Shown here: positions 16,126 to 25,021 of the stretch, piece by piece
Layout: each line of letters opens with the position of its first letter
Numbering within the stretch: position 1 is the first letter of the stretch
NCBI GenBank assembly: GCA_028281495.1
Contig: JANQJU010000024.1
Span: 1 to 54,396 of the forward strand
From: SAR324 cluster bacterium
Lineage (GTDB): Bacteria > SAR324 > NAC60-12
DNA: 54,396 bases
Direction: 5' to 3'
Made by a program: the position numbers and the translations under genes
The notes under the pieces: generated by a model
What the model saw: only the letters and a program-made list of their open reading frames with translations
Database searches by the model: none
What the model was told of the DNA's origin: nothing

Positions 16126-16842
16126 ATGAATCTCAAATCGAGTGAACCCCTGTTTTGCTTCGAAAAGGCGATTTTGGGCTATGAAAGCCAGGTCATCGTG
16201 TCTGAGTTCGACCTGCAAATCAATCAAGGTGATTTCACGGCGGTATTCGGGCCGAATGGCGGAGGAAAATCGACATTTATCAAGGCCATTGTCGGTGAAC
16301 TTGAGCCTTTTCAGGGTAAAATTCGTAGGAACTTCCGGTTAAAGAAACAAACGGCTTACCTTCCTCAAAAATCGAGTGTGGACCGGAAATTTCCTATCAC
16401 TGTCAGGAATCTGGTGACAACGGCTCTCTGGCATGAAACCGGACTGTTTCGGGGGATGACGTGCTGCCATAGAGATCAAGTTGACGAGGCTTTGTGCGAT
16501 GTCGGCATGGCCAAACATGCGGAACGGACTTTGTGTTCTCTATCGGGAGGAGAGTTTCAAAGAGCGCTGTTTGCCCGAATGTTGGTTCAAAAAGCCCCGC
16601 TCATGCTTTTGGATGAGCCGTTTATCGGTGTTGATGAAACGACGGTTGAAGATTTAACCATCTTGCTAAAAGAGTGCCATCGTCAGGGACGCACCATCGT
16701 GATTGTCCTACATGATTTAGACTTTGTTAAAGCGCATGTGCCCCGAGCTATCTACATAGAAAATCAAATGGTTTTATGCGGCGACACTCAAACTCTGCTG
16801 CGGGAGAAGCCTCAGCAACAGGGGTTAAACGATAATGTATGA
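16126..16842 (+). CDS. znuC: Zinc ABC transporter ATP-binding protein
   Basis: This is the ATPase of a cluster 9 (zinc/manganese) importer. The 238 residues contain Walker A 'GPNGGGKST', signature 'LSGGEFQRALFARM', Walker B 'LMLLDEPFIGVDETT' and switch His in 'VIVLHDLDFV'. The ATG at 16126 is chosen because GAGGGAAGAG precedes it; an in-frame TTG at 16114 has no such site. It overlaps znuB by 8 nt. Zinc rather than manganese is favoured by the His-rich binding protein ZnuA in the same cluster. Confidence 0.93.
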   Translation: MNLKSSEPLFCFEKAILGYESQVIVSEFDLQINQGDFTAVFGPNGGGKSTFIKAIVGELEPFQGKIRRNFRLKKQTAYLPQKSSVDRKFPITVRNLVTTALWHETGLFRGMTCCHRDQVDEALCDVGMAKHAERTLCSLSGGEFQRALFARMLVQKAPLMLLDEPFIGVDETTVEDLTILLKECHRQGRTIVIVLHDLDFVKAHVPRAIYIENQMVLCGDTQTLLREKPQQQGLNDNV

Positions 16843-17707
16843 TCTCCTGTTTGCCCCTTTTTATGAGTTTGAATTCATGCAGAGGGCGATGCTGGGGTGC
16901 TTGGTGCTTTCATTAAGCGCCCCTCCTATCGGTACATTCTTAATCTTCAGACGCATGAGCCTGATGGGGGATGCCATGGCGCATGCGATTCTCCCCGGTG
17001 CCGCCATCGGTTTTTTATTTGCCGGACTTTCGGTTACCGCCATGACCCTCGGAGGATTGGTCGCCGGTTGTCTGGTAGCGGTACTTTCTGGGGTTGCCGT
17101 GAGAAAAACGGCGGTGTCTGAAGACAGCAGTCTGGCATCGTTTTATCTCACTGCATTGGCATTGGGAGTGATGGTCATCTCCGTGAAAGGGAGCAACATT
17201 GACCTGCTCCATGTCTTGTTTGGAAGCATATTGGCTCTCAACGATGAGGCGCTGATTCTACTGGTATTCACTTCGCTGACCACTCTGTTCACCCTAACAT
17301 TACTTTACCGCCCTTTAGTGATGGAGTGTGTGGACGCCGTGTTTTTAAATTCGATCAGCTCGATGGGAACGATTGCCCATTATGCGTTTTTAATTCTGGT
17401 CGTTTTAAACCTGGTTGCTGGCTTTCATGCACTGGGAACGCTGATGTCGGTAGGGTTGATGGTCTTACCCGCATCAATCGCTCGATATTGGCTAAAAAAG
17501 CTAGAACCAATCATCCTGTTTTCCTGTGCCGTCGCATTGGTAGCCTGTGTGACGGGGCTATTGTTGTCTTATTTTGTTCACGTTCCGAGCGGCCCCACGA
17601 TCATCATGACTCTTGGCATTTTCTTTGTTTTGTCTTTCCTCTTCGGCACTCAGAATGGCCTCGTGACCAGCTATTTTCAACTCAGATTTTCTCACAAGTA
17701 TTATTAA
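16835..17707 (+). CDS. znuB: Zinc ABC transporter permease
   Basis: The protein of 290 residues has about eight hydrophobic segments and is an ABC-3 family permease. Typical blocks are 'GTFLIFRRMSLMGDAMAHAILPG' region near the start, 'KGSNIDLLHVLFGSILAL' mid-protein, and 'LGTLMSVGLMVLPASIAR', the cytoplasmic coupling loop for ZnuC. Its ATG lies inside the end of znuC, indicating coupled translation. A 97-bp gap without a recognisable terminator separates it from znuA. Confidence 0.93.
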   Translation: MYDLLFAPFYEFEFMQRAMLGCLVLSLSAPPIGTFLIFRRMSLMGDAMAHAILPGAAIGFLFAGLSVTAMTLGGLVAGCLVAVLSGVAVRKTAVSEDSSLASFYLTALALGVMVISVKGSNIDLLHVLFGSILALNDEALILLVFTSLTTLFTLTLLYRPLVMECVDAVFLNSISSMGTIAHYAFLILVVLNLVAGFHALGTLMSVGLMVLPASIARYWLKKLEPIILFSCAVALVACVTGLLLSYFVHVPSGPTIIMTLGIFFVLSFLFGTQNGLVTSYFQLRFSHKYY

Positions 17708-17804
17708 GGAGTCCTCCATGGCATACGGTTAAATCAGTTTCAAAGGCACATTTAATTTTTCTCAAATATTTACCCCTTTTTCTTTGTTTCACAGGAGTTC
17801 TATC

Positions 17805-18878
17805 ATGAAGCAATTAGTACGCTATATAACTATATCATTATTATTATTTTTAACTTCAGTCCCTTTCGCCCTTGGCCAAGACAAATTGCGAGTTGTGGTG
17901 ACGTTTAGTGTTTTGGGAGATTTTGTTAAAAATATTGCCGGAAACGAAGTGCAATTAGACACCCTGGTGGGCCCCGACGGAGATGCACACGTTTATCAAC
18001 CCACGCCTTTTGCCGCCAACCAAGTGGCCGAAGCCAACCTGTTAGTCATCAATGGTTTGGAATTTGAGGGGTGGCTGGAGCGATTGCAGGAATCATCTGG
18101 ATTTTCCGGCAAACTCGTAGTGGCATCCTCGGGAATTGATTTGATCCGCATGGAAGAAGAAGGGCATCACGACGAACATGAAGAAGAAGGGCATCACGAC
18201 GAACATGCAAAAGACGAGCATCACGATGAACATGCAAAAGACGAGCATGCAAAAGACGAGCATCACGACGAACATGCAAAAGACGAGCATGCAAAAGACG
18301 AGCATCACGACGAACATGAAAAAGAAGGGCATCACGACGAGCACCATCATGGGGAATACGACCCGCACGGATGGCACAGCCTTCCCAATGCAAAGATTTA
18401 CGTAGAAAACATTAGAAAAGCGCTGGTTGAGGCCGCTCCCTCTAAAGCCTCGGTCTTCAACAAAAATGCAGAGGCTTATTTGGCACAACTGAATGCATTG
18501 GAAAAAACGCTGAAGGCAGAAGTAAAACAGATTCCCGAAAATCGTAGAAAAGTCATCACGTCTCATGATGCCTTTGGTTATTTAGGGAAAGATATGGGCA
18601 TGGAATTTATGGCCCCTCAAGGACTAAGCACCGAGTCGGAACCCTCCGCCGGCGATGTCGCCCGGATCATCCGGCAGATCAATAAAGATAACATCAAGGC
18701 CGTCTTTATCGAGAATGTTTCGGATTCACGATTGATCGAACAAATCGCCCGCGAAACTGGCGTTGCCATCGGTGGAAAGTTGTATTCCGATGCCCTCTCG
18801 GGTTCCGATGAACCGGCATCCACCTATTTGAAAAAGATGGAGCACAACATTCGCACCATTGTAGACGCACTTAAATAA
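17805..18878 (+). CDS. znuA: Periplasmic zinc-binding protein with a repetitive His-rich loop
   Basis: ZnuA captures zinc in the periplasm for ZnuBC. It has a signal peptide (residues 1-25, '[13 protein letters not shown]'), the first lobe with metal-ligand His in '[10 protein letters not shown]', the second ligand in '[10 protein letters not shown]', a third in '[10 protein letters not shown]', and the terminal acidic ligand region '[11 protein letters not shown]'. Between lobes lies an extended loop of about 65 residues made of His/Asp/Glu repeats ('[14 protein letters not shown]' occurs twice in tandem, 18.15-18.35 kb), the zinc-collecting loop found in ZnuA but longer than usual. The ATG at 17805 follows ACAGGAG. 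A hairpin lies after the stop codon. Confidence 0.95.
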   Translation: MKQLVRYITISLLLFLTSVPFALGQDKLRVVVTFSVLGDFVKNIAGNEVQLDTLVGPDGDAHVYQPTPFAANQVAEANLLVINGLEFEGWLERLQESSGFSGKLVVASSGIDLIRMEEEGHHDEHEEEGHHDEHAKDEHHDEHAKDEHAKDEHHDEHAKDEHAKDEHHDEHEKEGHHDEHHHGEYDPHGWHSLPNAKIYVENIRKALVEAAPSKASVFNKNAEAYLAQLNALEKTLKAEVKQIPENRRKVITSHDAFGYLGKDMGMEFMAPQGLSTESEPSAGDVARIIRQINKDNIKAVFIENVSDSRLIEQIARETGVAIGGKLYSDALSGSDEPASTYLKKMEHNIRTIVDALK

Positions 18879-18884
18879 CACTTC

Positions 18885-18914
18885 GGCTTCTGCTTGGCTC
18901 AATCAGCAGAAGCC
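18885..18914 (+). terminator. Strong stem-loop after znuA
   Basis: GGCTTCTGCT and AGCAGAAGCC form a perfect 10-bp stem around a 10-nt loop, 7 nt after the znuA stop codon. No T-run follows, so it may stabilise the 3' end of the znu mRNA or weakly terminate before the COG0523 gene rather than act as a classical terminator. Confidence 0.5.
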
Positions 18915-18951
18915 ATTCAAACCAAGCAAACGAACCGACCAAAGGAATTTT

Positions 18952-20187
18952 ATGGAAATCAATGTTGTCGCTCCAGATAACCGACTTCCGGTTACGGTTT
19001 TGTCCGGTTTTCTAGGAGCGGGTAAAACCACCTTACTGAATCATGTGCTTCACAATCGCGAAGGATTGAAAGTCGCTGTCATCGTCAACGATATGAGCGA
19101 AGTCAATATCGATGCTGAACTTGTTGAGCGAGGGGGGGGCGGTTTTTCGAGAACCGAAGAAAAGCTCGTGGAGATGTCCAACGGCTGTATTTGTTGCACC
19201 TTACGCGAAGACTTGCTCAAGGAAGTTTCCCGATTGGCTCAGGAAAAACGCTTCGATTATTTACTGATTGAATCCACCGGAATCTCGGAACCGATTCCCG
19301 TTGCACAAACGTTCACATTTGACGACGAAGAAGGAAACAGCCTGAGTCAATTCAGTCGGTTGGACACGATGGTCACTGTGGTGGATGCTTTCAATTTTTT
19401 GGACGAATACTACGCCGCAGAAGAACTGAAGAGCCGCGGAGAATCTTTGGGTGAAGACGACGAACGAACGATCACGGATTTGTTGGTGGAGCAAATTGAA
19501 TTTGCCAATGTCATTGTTCTCAACAAAATGGATCTGGTCAGCGAAGCTCAAGCGGAGGAATTGGTGGGAACGATTACGGCACTAAACCCTGGCGCTAAAA
19601 TCATAAAAGCCGTTCGCTCCCAAATCGAACTAGGCGAAGTGCTCAACACCAATCGCTTTGATTTTGAGGAAGCCGCCCATTCGGCGGGATGGATACGAGA
19701 AATGGCCGGAGAACACACCCCAGAAACCGAGGAGTATGGCATCAGTAGTTTTGTGTTCCGAACGGAAATACCCTTCGATGCTGAAAAGTTTCATGCCTTC
19801 CTGCATGATGACGAGCAATGGGAGGGCGTGATTCGCTCGAAAGGATTTTTTTGGGTGGCTGCCGATCATCACATCGCTTATGAGTGGGCACAGGCAGGAG
19901 GTATTAGCAATGTGAGGCCCACTGGGATGTGGTGGGCGGCTGTGCCTCGCGAACACTGGGGGCACCCTGACGGAGAACGCCCGGATCAGCAAGAAGGCTG
20001 GCATCCGCGCTTTGGTGATCGCACCCAGCAGCTCGTCTTTATCGGACAGCAGATGGACGAGATGGCGATGCGTGCTCGTCTCGAAGCGTGTCTGCTCGAC
20101 GAGCGCCTCGTCGCCGCTGACAGCAGGACCTGGGCAGAGCTTCGGAACCCGTTTCCAGAACTTATCATGGCTGAGGAGTCAGAATGA
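18952..20187 (+). CDS. COG0523 (CobW/ZNG-type) metallochaperone GTPase
   Basis: G3E GTPases of this group deliver zinc to client enzymes during zinc starvation. The 411-residue protein has Walker A '[12 protein letters not shown]' (19-30), the diagnostic metal site C-x-C-C at residues 79-82 ('[12 protein letters not shown]'), Walker B-like '[12 protein letters not shown]' and G4 'NKMD'. A CobW C-terminal domain of about 130 residues follows, with 'KGFFWVA' and '[10 protein letters not shown]'. The absence of a His-rich insertion groups it with ZigA/YeiR-like forms. It lies between znuA and a flavoprotein whose ATG overlaps its TGA. Codon choice in the last ~70 codons looks more GC-rich than in the first part. 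Confidence 0.9.
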   Translation: MEINVVAPDNRLPVTVLSGFLGAGKTTLLNHVLHNREGLKVAVIVNDMSEVNIDAELVERGGGGFSRTEEKLVEMSNGCICCTLREDLLKEVSRLAQEKRFDYLLIESTGISEPIPVAQTFTFDDEEGNSLSQFSRLDTMVTVVDAFNFLDEYYAAEELKSRGESLGEDDERTITDLLVEQIEFANVIVLNKMDLVSEAQAEELVGTITALNPGAKIIKAVRSQIELGEVLNTNRFDFEEAAHSAGWIREMAGEHTPETEEYGISSFVFRTEIPFDAEKFHAFLHDDEQWEGVIRSKGFFWVAADHHIAYEWAQAGGISNVRPTGMWWAAVPREHWGHPDGERPDQQEGWHPRFGDRTQQLVFIGQQMDEMAMRARLEACLLDERLVAADSRTWAELRNPFPELIMAEESE

Positions 20188-21314
20188 GCGGCACCGCAAG
20201 CAGTGAAAACGTGTATGACGTAGTGGTGATCGGTGCTGGTGCTGCGGGTGTGGGGGTCTCAGTGGCTCTCAGACATGCTGGTATCGAAAACTTCATTATA
20301 CTGGAACGTCACAAGGTCGGTTCGTCGTTTGCCTCATGGCCAGCAGAGACTCGCTTCATCACGCCTTCGTTCCCAACCAATTCCATCGGCATGCTCGATT
20401 TGAACGCAATTGCGGTTGGGACTTCACCTGCACACATTTTACGAGTGGAGCATCCAACAGGGGAAGAGTACGAGATATATTTGCGTGCTATCGCGAAGTA
20501 CTTTGGGTTACCGGTACGCCAGCACACTGATGTGATGCGGGTGTCACAGGTTGGCGACGGTTTTCTCATCGATACGGCAGACGAGACTTTGCGAGCCAAG
20601 CATGTCATTTGGGCTGCTGGGGATTTTCAATACCCACGCTTGAATGGGTTTGTAGGCAGCGAATTCTGTCGACATACCGCGACTATCACTACCTTTGAAG
20701 ATCTTGACGGTGACGACTTCATCGTGGTGGGTGGCTACGAAAGCGGTGTCGACGCGGCTTACCACTTGGCGTGTCGTGGCAAACGAGTGCGCTTGTTCGA
20801 CAAGGGTTGTCCGTGGAAGAACAAAAGTTCCGATCCGAGTGTTGCGCTTTCGACGTATTCGCTCGAACGGATGCGGGAAGACCGGTTTGTTGAGCAAGTG
20901 GAACTGATTCCCAACACTCCAATCACTTCGGTCACTCGCATGGATGCGATGTATGAAGTCACGACTCTGGACGGGCATCGATTTCAAACCCGCGTGCCAC
21001 CCCTATTGGCAGGTGGATTTGAAGGGAGTCACAAGCTCGTCGCAGATTTGTTTGAGCGACGCGAGGATGGCTTTCCGTTGCTGAGTGAGCACGATGAATC
21101 GACCATCGTACCGGGAATGTTTCTCTGTGGTGCCGCTGTTCGTCATGACGATCTCATCTTCTGCTTTATCTTTAAGTATCGACAACGATTCGCCGTTGTC
21201 GCCAAAGCAATTGCGACCTCGTTGGGGATGCCAGCGGAGGATCTGGAAACGTACCGCATGTGGGGCATGTATCTGGATGACCTCTCCTGTTGTGGGAAGG
21301 AGTGTGTATGTTGA
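20184..21314 (+). CDS. NAD(P)/FAD-dependent oxidoreductase with a Cys-rich C-terminal tail
   Basis: The 376-residue flavoprotein has an N-terminal FAD-binding motif '[17 protein letters not shown]' and a second Rossmann-type motif '[18 protein letters not shown]' near residue 180, the layout of single-component flavin monooxygenases and thioredoxin-reductase-like enzymes. '[12 protein letters not shown]' is the family's ATG-like hinge. It ends in 'CCGKECVC', four cysteines within eight residues, which could bind zinc or be a redox site. Start and stop overlap the COG0523 gene and the next small gene, so the three are very probably one translational unit. The substrate is unknown. Confidence 0.8.
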   Translation: MSGTASSENVYDVVVIGAGAAGVGVSVALRHAGIENFIILERHKVGSSFASWPAETRFITPSFPTNSIGMLDLNAIAVGTSPAHILRVEHPTGEEYEIYLRAIAKYFGLPVRQHTDVMRVSQVGDGFLIDTADETLRAKHVIWAAGDFQYPRLNGFVGSEFCRHTATITTFEDLDGDDFIVVGGYESGVDAAYHLACRGKRVRLFDKGCPWKNKSSDPSVALSTYSLERMREDRFVEQVELIPNTPITSVTRMDAMYEVTTLDGHRFQTRVPPLLAGGFEGSHKLVADLFERREDGFPLLSEHDESTIVPGMFLCGAAVRHDDLIFCFIFKYRQRFAVVAKAIATSLGMPAEDLETYRMWGMYLDDLSCCGKECVC

Positions 21315-21532
21315 CGGGGAATGGCACAGGGGCTGTCGCATCTGATGCGAAGCGAGGTCGGCTAGCAAAAGCGTTGCGTGTGGAATGGCTTGGCCAAACG
21401 GCTGCCAGCATTTGTTGGATTGGTAGCGTATTGGCTTACGGGATCAGTTCCAGTGGGGATTGGTTGCAGTTGTGTGCTGCGTCCGCATGGCTGTTGGCAA
21501 ACATCGCTACAATTGCGACTACCGAGGCTTAA
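21308..21532 (+). CDS. Small two-span membrane protein, unknown function
   Basis: The 74-residue frame begins inside the last codons of the flavoprotein gene (ATG at 21308, flavoprotein TGA at 21312-21314). After a basic head ('KRGRLAKALRVEW') come two hydrophobic helices ('TAASICWIGSVLAYGI' and 'LCAASAWLLANIATIAT') joined by a short Ser/Gly/Asp turn. The basic start and the two-helix pattern suggest an inner-membrane protein with both ends in the cytoplasm. I recognise no named family. Coupling to a COG0523 GTPase and a flavoprotein suggests a zinc-starvation role, which is inference. Confidence 0.6.
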   Translation: MLTGNGTGAVASDAKRGRLAKALRVEWLGQTAASICWIGSVLAYGISSSGDWLQLCAASAWLLANIATIATTEA

Positions 21533-21687
21533 ACTCGTTTTCATTGGACAAAGTATGAAAAACGTTCAAATCTTAAAACGACTCAATGATTGTTTCATGG
21601 AAGACTTGTTCTTGCTGACAAACCCTTTTTCCCAAAGCGGAGATGGGTCAAAAATCCGAGGCTTCGGATTAAGAAAGGCATTTGCTG

Positions 21688-22341
21688 ATGTCACGGTTTT
21701 TCATACTTTTGATGATCGTCGTTTTGATCGTTTTTAACGGCTATCGAAATCCGGCAATCGGTCATCCACACAATTGGATCAGCCTGGATTCGAGCTTTGT
21801 GGTCGATAGCCAAAATCGGTTGATTGCCATCGAACAGAGATGGGAATTCGACGCATTCTATTCCGAAATCACCCTGGCTAATCTATTAAGCCAATACGGG
21901 GATGAAACAACCGGGCTTCGATTAACAGCGGCACGCTTCAGCAAGAACTTGAGGGGAGTTCAATATTTTTCAACATTGCAAGTCGACGAAAAATCCATCC
22001 CATTGCCAAAGCCCGATCAAGCTCAACTGAAACGAGTTTCAAGAAATGGGCAGTCGATTTTGGCATTGAAAATGCGTTTCACCATGAAGAGTCCAATTGA
22101 ACTTAAAAAACGAACGCTGAAGTGGTGGGTTTACGATCCCACCCATTACATTGCAATGGCTCATAACACGATAGAAAATGCTAAAATTATAGGACCGAAT
22201 GCCGCCCATTGCGTCAAACAGTTGATTGAACCCGATCCATCGACGGAATTGATATTGTATGCTCAAGGTTTGGATCGCAATGAGAAGGGGTTTGATGGGT
22301 TGGGTACCCATTTTGCGCAGGAATTACGTATCCGTTGTTAA
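21688..22341 (+). CDS. DUF1007 family secreted protein of a metal transport cluster
   Basis: The 217-residue protein has an N-terminal hydrophobic signal (residues 3-20) and the family opening 'HPHNWISLDSSFVVDSQ', in which the HPH motif just after the signal is diagnostic of DUF1007. 'IAIEQRWEFDAFYSE' and 'LKWWVYDPTHYIAM' are further conserved blocks. DUF1007 proteins sit next to NicO/RcnA-type permeases and are thought to be periplasmic partners in metal uptake. The next gene here is such a permease (11-bp gap). The ATG at 21688 follows AAAGG. Confidence 0.85.
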   Translation: MSRFFILLMIVVLIVFNGYRNPAIGHPHNWISLDSSFVVDSQNRLIAIEQRWEFDAFYSEITLANLLSQYGDETTGLRLTAARFSKNLRGVQYFSTLQVDEKSIPLPKPDQAQLKRVSRNGQSILALKMRFTMKSPIELKKRTLKWWVYDPTHYIAMAHNTIENAKIIGPNAAHCVKQLIEPDPSTELILYAQGLDRNEKGFDGLGTHFAQELRIRC

Positions 22342-22352
22342 GGAGGAACGTT

Positions 22353-23429
22353 ATGCAAAAAATTTCGAGTTTTCTGGGAAGCTCTCAAGGAAGAAGGTTG
22401 GGAAGGCTCGGATTGGGACTGATTTTTGGAATCGTCGGTTGGGGAATTTATCGCTATTGGGGTGAAATGATGATTCAAATCATCGATCTCCAAAAGACAC
22501 TCCATGCCATGCTATCCCAACACATCGCACAGGTAGCGGAAGCCCCCTACGAATTTGGCTTGGGGTTGATTGTATTGAGCTTTGGATACGGCGTGTTTCA
22601 CACTCTTGGTCCCGGACATGGAAAAGGTGTGATCATCGCCTATCTGGGCACCCACAAGGAGAGTCTCAAGAAAGGTATCTTGATCTCATTGAGTGCCGCC
22701 TTGCTGCAATCCCTGGTGGCGATCAGTTTGATTAGCATCTTCGCAAAACTGCTGGAGTTTCAGTTTGACGAGGTTCAAAACCTTAGCAGCCAAATTGAAA
22801 AAATCAGCTATTTGATGGTGATGGCAGTCGGTGCAACGATTTTGATTAAATCCTGCTACCGTCTTTATCAGTCCAATCGGCATTCCCGAAAACACGGGCA
22901 TTCCCACACAAATCACTCTCACCAACATGGGCATTCCCACACAAATCACTCTCACCAACACGAGCATTCCCACACAAATCACTCTCACCAACACGAGCAT
23001 TCCTCTGAACAGGAGCAATACTCAGAACACCAGCATTCCGACCATTGTGGATGCAACCACACTTACGCGCCGTCTCCAAAAGCCACTTGGTTGGATTCCA
23101 TCGGTGTGATGTTTTCTATGGGACTCCGTCCTTGCTCAGGAGCGTTACTGGTGCTCACCTATGCGCATTTGGTAGGCGTTTATTCTTTCGGAGTGGTGGC
23201 GACGTTAGCGATGGGACTGGGCGTCGGATTGTCAGTTTCGTTGATCGCAGTGGGAAGTCAGTATTTTCGCAAATGGCTGGAACAGTTTGTTGAGAGCGAA
23301 GCAGGCTCGCCTGGGGCGATGAGGTTTTCGCTCTATCTGAATCTGCTGGGAGGGGGCTTGCTGGCAATGATGGGGTGGGGACTGTTGCAAACGGTCAGTC
23401 TGATGGATGCAGGGCATCCGTTATTGTAG
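22353..23429 (+). CDS. NicO/RcnA-type metal permease with a His-rich cytoplasmic loop
   Basis: The 358-residue membrane protein has about seven hydrophobic segments and the two NicO family signatures: 'HTLGPGHGKGVIIAYL' in the second helix and 'MGLRPCSGALLVL' after the loop. Between them lies a His-rich region containing three perfect-length 33-bp repeats (22896-22994) encoding GHSHTNHSHQH-type units, followed by 'HSDHCGCNH'. NicO proteins move Ni/Co, but members paired with DUF1007 inside zinc loci are likely zinc importers. The ATG follows AAGGAGG. Direction and metal are inferred. Confidence 0.88.
   Translation: MQKISSFLGSSQGRRLGRLGLGLIFGIVGWGIYRYWGEMMIQIIDLQKTLHAMLSQHIAQVAEAPYEFGLGLIVLSFGYGVFHTLGPGHGKGVIIAYLGTHKESLKKGILISLSAALLQSLVAISLISIFAKLLEFQFDEVQNLSSQIEKISYLMVMAVGATILIKSCYRLYQSNRHSRKHGHSHTNHSHQHGHSHTNHSHQHEHSHTNHSHQHEHSSEQEQYSEHQHSDHCGCNHTYAPSPKATWLDSIGVMFSMGLRPCSGALLVLTYAHLVGVYSFGVVATLAMGLGVGLSVSLIAVGSQYFRKWLEQFVESEAGSPGAMRFSLYLNLLGGGLLAMMGWGLLQTVSLMDAGHPLL
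22896..22994 (+). repeat. Three tandem 33-bp repeats inside the NicO gene
   Basis: Units at 22896-22928, 22929-22961 and 22962-22994 are nearly identical and in frame (11 codons each), encoding His-rich metal-binding units. A fourth unit starts at 22995 and diverges after nine bases. Such repeats can change copy number by slippage without breaking the frame, tuning the loop length. Confidence 0.9.
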
Positions 23430-23466
23430 TTATCAACAAAAGCACCGAGGTTTGAAAGGGAGAATT

Positions 23467-23793
23467 ATGCCGTTTTATGACTATTATTGTGAATCGAATG
23501 GCCAGGTTGTGGAGGCGTTTCACCCCAGCGGAATCCAATTGAAGACATGGAAAGACTTATGTGAAACCGCAGATTTGGAATTGGGAGCGACTCAACCTGA
23601 TGCAAACGTGATTCGTAAAATCAGTGCTCCCAGGATCATTACCCAAACCTCCTCACCTCGATCAAATCCTGCAACTGAAACGGAAACCGCAGTCAGTTCG
23701 CCTCAAGAATCTTCCCCGCCGCCTCAAACAGAGGGGCACGTGTGCACCCCCGCTTGCAACCATATCAGAAAAAAATACGGTCTTGATGACTAA
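23467..23793 (+). CDS. FmdB-like zinc-ribbon protein that has lost most ribbon cysteines
   Basis: The N-terminal 55 residues follow the FmdB/regulatory zinc-ribbon layout ('MPFYDYYCESNG' then '...VIRKISAPRI'), but where FmdB has two C-x2-C pairs this protein keeps only Cys8 and Cys32, so the classical zinc ribbon cannot form. A Ser/Pro/Thr-rich linker leads to a short tail with 'HVCTPACNH', which might hold a metal. At 108 residues it is the last gene of the co-directional zinc block, 37 bp after the NicO gene and convergent with the HupE-like gene. The function is unknown. Confidence 0.6.
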   Translation: MPFYDYYCESNGQVVEAFHPSGIQLKTWKDLCETADLELGATQPDANVIRKISAPRIITQTSSPRSNPATETETAVSSPQESSPPPQTEGHVCTPACNHIRKKYGLDD

Positions 23794-23810
23794 ACCAAGC
23801 ACTTGAGGTT

Positions 23811-24911
23811 TCACACAATTCGTTCCACAGCCCAGAAGACACCCACCCCAGCAATCACCAGGCTGGTGGGGAAAATCACACGATGTCGGTACCAGGTTTG
23901 GTCTTTGAAGCGGGCCACCAAAACCAAAGCCATCAGAACCACCGCAACTTGCCCAATCTCGATACCCACGTTGAAAGCCAACAAGCTCAGTAGTGTTTGG
24001 TTTTGGGGCAATCCGAGTTCCAAGAATACTGAAGCAAACCCAAGTCCATGCAACAAACCAAATCCGAAAATGAGAGCCAAACGCCAGGGTTTCAATTGCT
24101 GATGAAAGAGATTTTCTGCGGCGACAAAAACGATGGATAGTGCGATCAAGGGTTCCACAATTTCAGCAGGAACATTCACCCACTCATACGCTGCCAATAT
24201 CAAGGTGATGGAATGGGCTACCGTGAACAAAGTGACTTGCCACAACAAGATCCGCAAATTGTTCGACAATAAGAATAGAGCCAACACAAATAGAATGTGA
24301 TCCCAGCCTTTGGGAATAATATGCAGGAATCCTTGATAAAGATAGGTCGCGATTTCATATAGAGAAGTCTGTGAAGCGGTCTCCCCGAACCGATAAAGCG
24401 GACTGCTCAAACCAGGGGGAACTATTGCTGTTTTTGGACTGACTATGGTCAGTCTCACATTCCCCAGAACTTCAGGGAATTTTACCGCAACGGTTTGAAT
24501 GGCTCCCGGAATCGGACCACGGCTCATTCCTAAAACTCGATATTCGGTGATGATCGGGTTACCGCGTAATACCTGTTTCACATAACTTGCTGGTGGTAGC
24601 ATGAAATTCTGAATGGGAACGGTTTGATCATCGAACTGGAGGGTTATTCCTTGAGAAAACTTGCTTCGAAGACGGGTTAAGGCGGTTTCGAGTGTTTCCA
24701 TTGGGAGCTGACGAACCTGAGCAATCAATGCTTCTTCCTGTGTTTCCAATTCCAACTCATTTTGCATCATTTCAATGATGTCGAGATTGATGCGTAGGAC
24801 ATACTCCCCTTCGGAAACCAGCCTCAATTCAGCTACCGTTGGAAGAAACTGATGCGCCTGTGCAGAAACGATCCATGAGAAGAAACTAAACACAAACAAA
24901 AATACACGCAT
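23811..24911 (-). CDS. HupE/UreJ-family membrane protein, candidate metal permease
   Basis: The 366-residue protein has a signal peptide ending near 'VSAQA-HQ', a ~170-residue extracytoplasmic domain, and then six or seven membrane helices. The membrane part has the HupE/UreJ motifs: 'PKGWDHILFVLALFLL', 'VTLFTVAHSITLIL', 'IALSIVFVAAENLF', 'FGFGLLHGLGFAS' and 'FNVGIEIGQ', with His, Asp and Glu residues in the membrane that can bind metal. HupE/UreJ proteins carry nickel or cobalt; this long form occurs in zinc-starvation loci. The gene is convergent with the zinc block and has its own promoter region after 24911. Confidence 0.82.
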   Translation of the reverse strand: MRVFLFVFSFFSWIVSAQAHQFLPTVAELRLVSEGEYVLRINLDIIEMMQNELELETQEEALIAQVRQLPMETLETALTRLRSKFSQGITLQFDDQTVPIQNFMLPPASYVKQVLRGNPIITEYRVLGMSRGPIPGAIQTVAVKFPEVLGNVRLTIVSPKTAIVPPGLSSPLYRFGETASQTSLYEIATYLYQGFLHIIPKGWDHILFVLALFLLSNNLRILLWQVTLFTVAHSITLILAAYEWVNVPAEIVEPLIALSIVFVAAENLFHQQLKPWRLALIFGFGLLHGLGFASVFLELGLPQNQTLLSLLAFNVGIEIGQVAVVLMALVLVARFKDQTWYRHRVIFPTSLVIAGVGVFWAVERIV

Positions 24912-25021
24912 AGTGGAAATATGGTTTAAGGTCTATGAAAACGAAGATGAAGAAGGCGCAGAAGCCTTGGTCCTCTATGCCTTTATGGTGTCAACTCTAG
25001 TTTGAGGTGTGAGTAATTTAG

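Noticed and set aside
17708..17804. A Zur site or terminator between znuB and znuA
   Set aside because: I found no palindrome of adequate length and no stem followed by a T-run; the genes are probably one operon.
18049..18566. Long minus-strand frames antisense to the znuA His-rich loop
   Set aside because: They arise from the repetitive codon pattern of the His/Asp/Glu repeats on the other strand; no protein-like features.
21555..21737. Plus-strand frame between the small membrane protein and DUF1007
   Set aside because: It overlaps the DUF1007 start in another frame, has no good ribosome site and ends in a composition unlike a protein.
22896..22994. Possible CRISPR-like repeats
   Set aside because: The repeats are contiguous, in frame and encode His-rich units, with no spacers.
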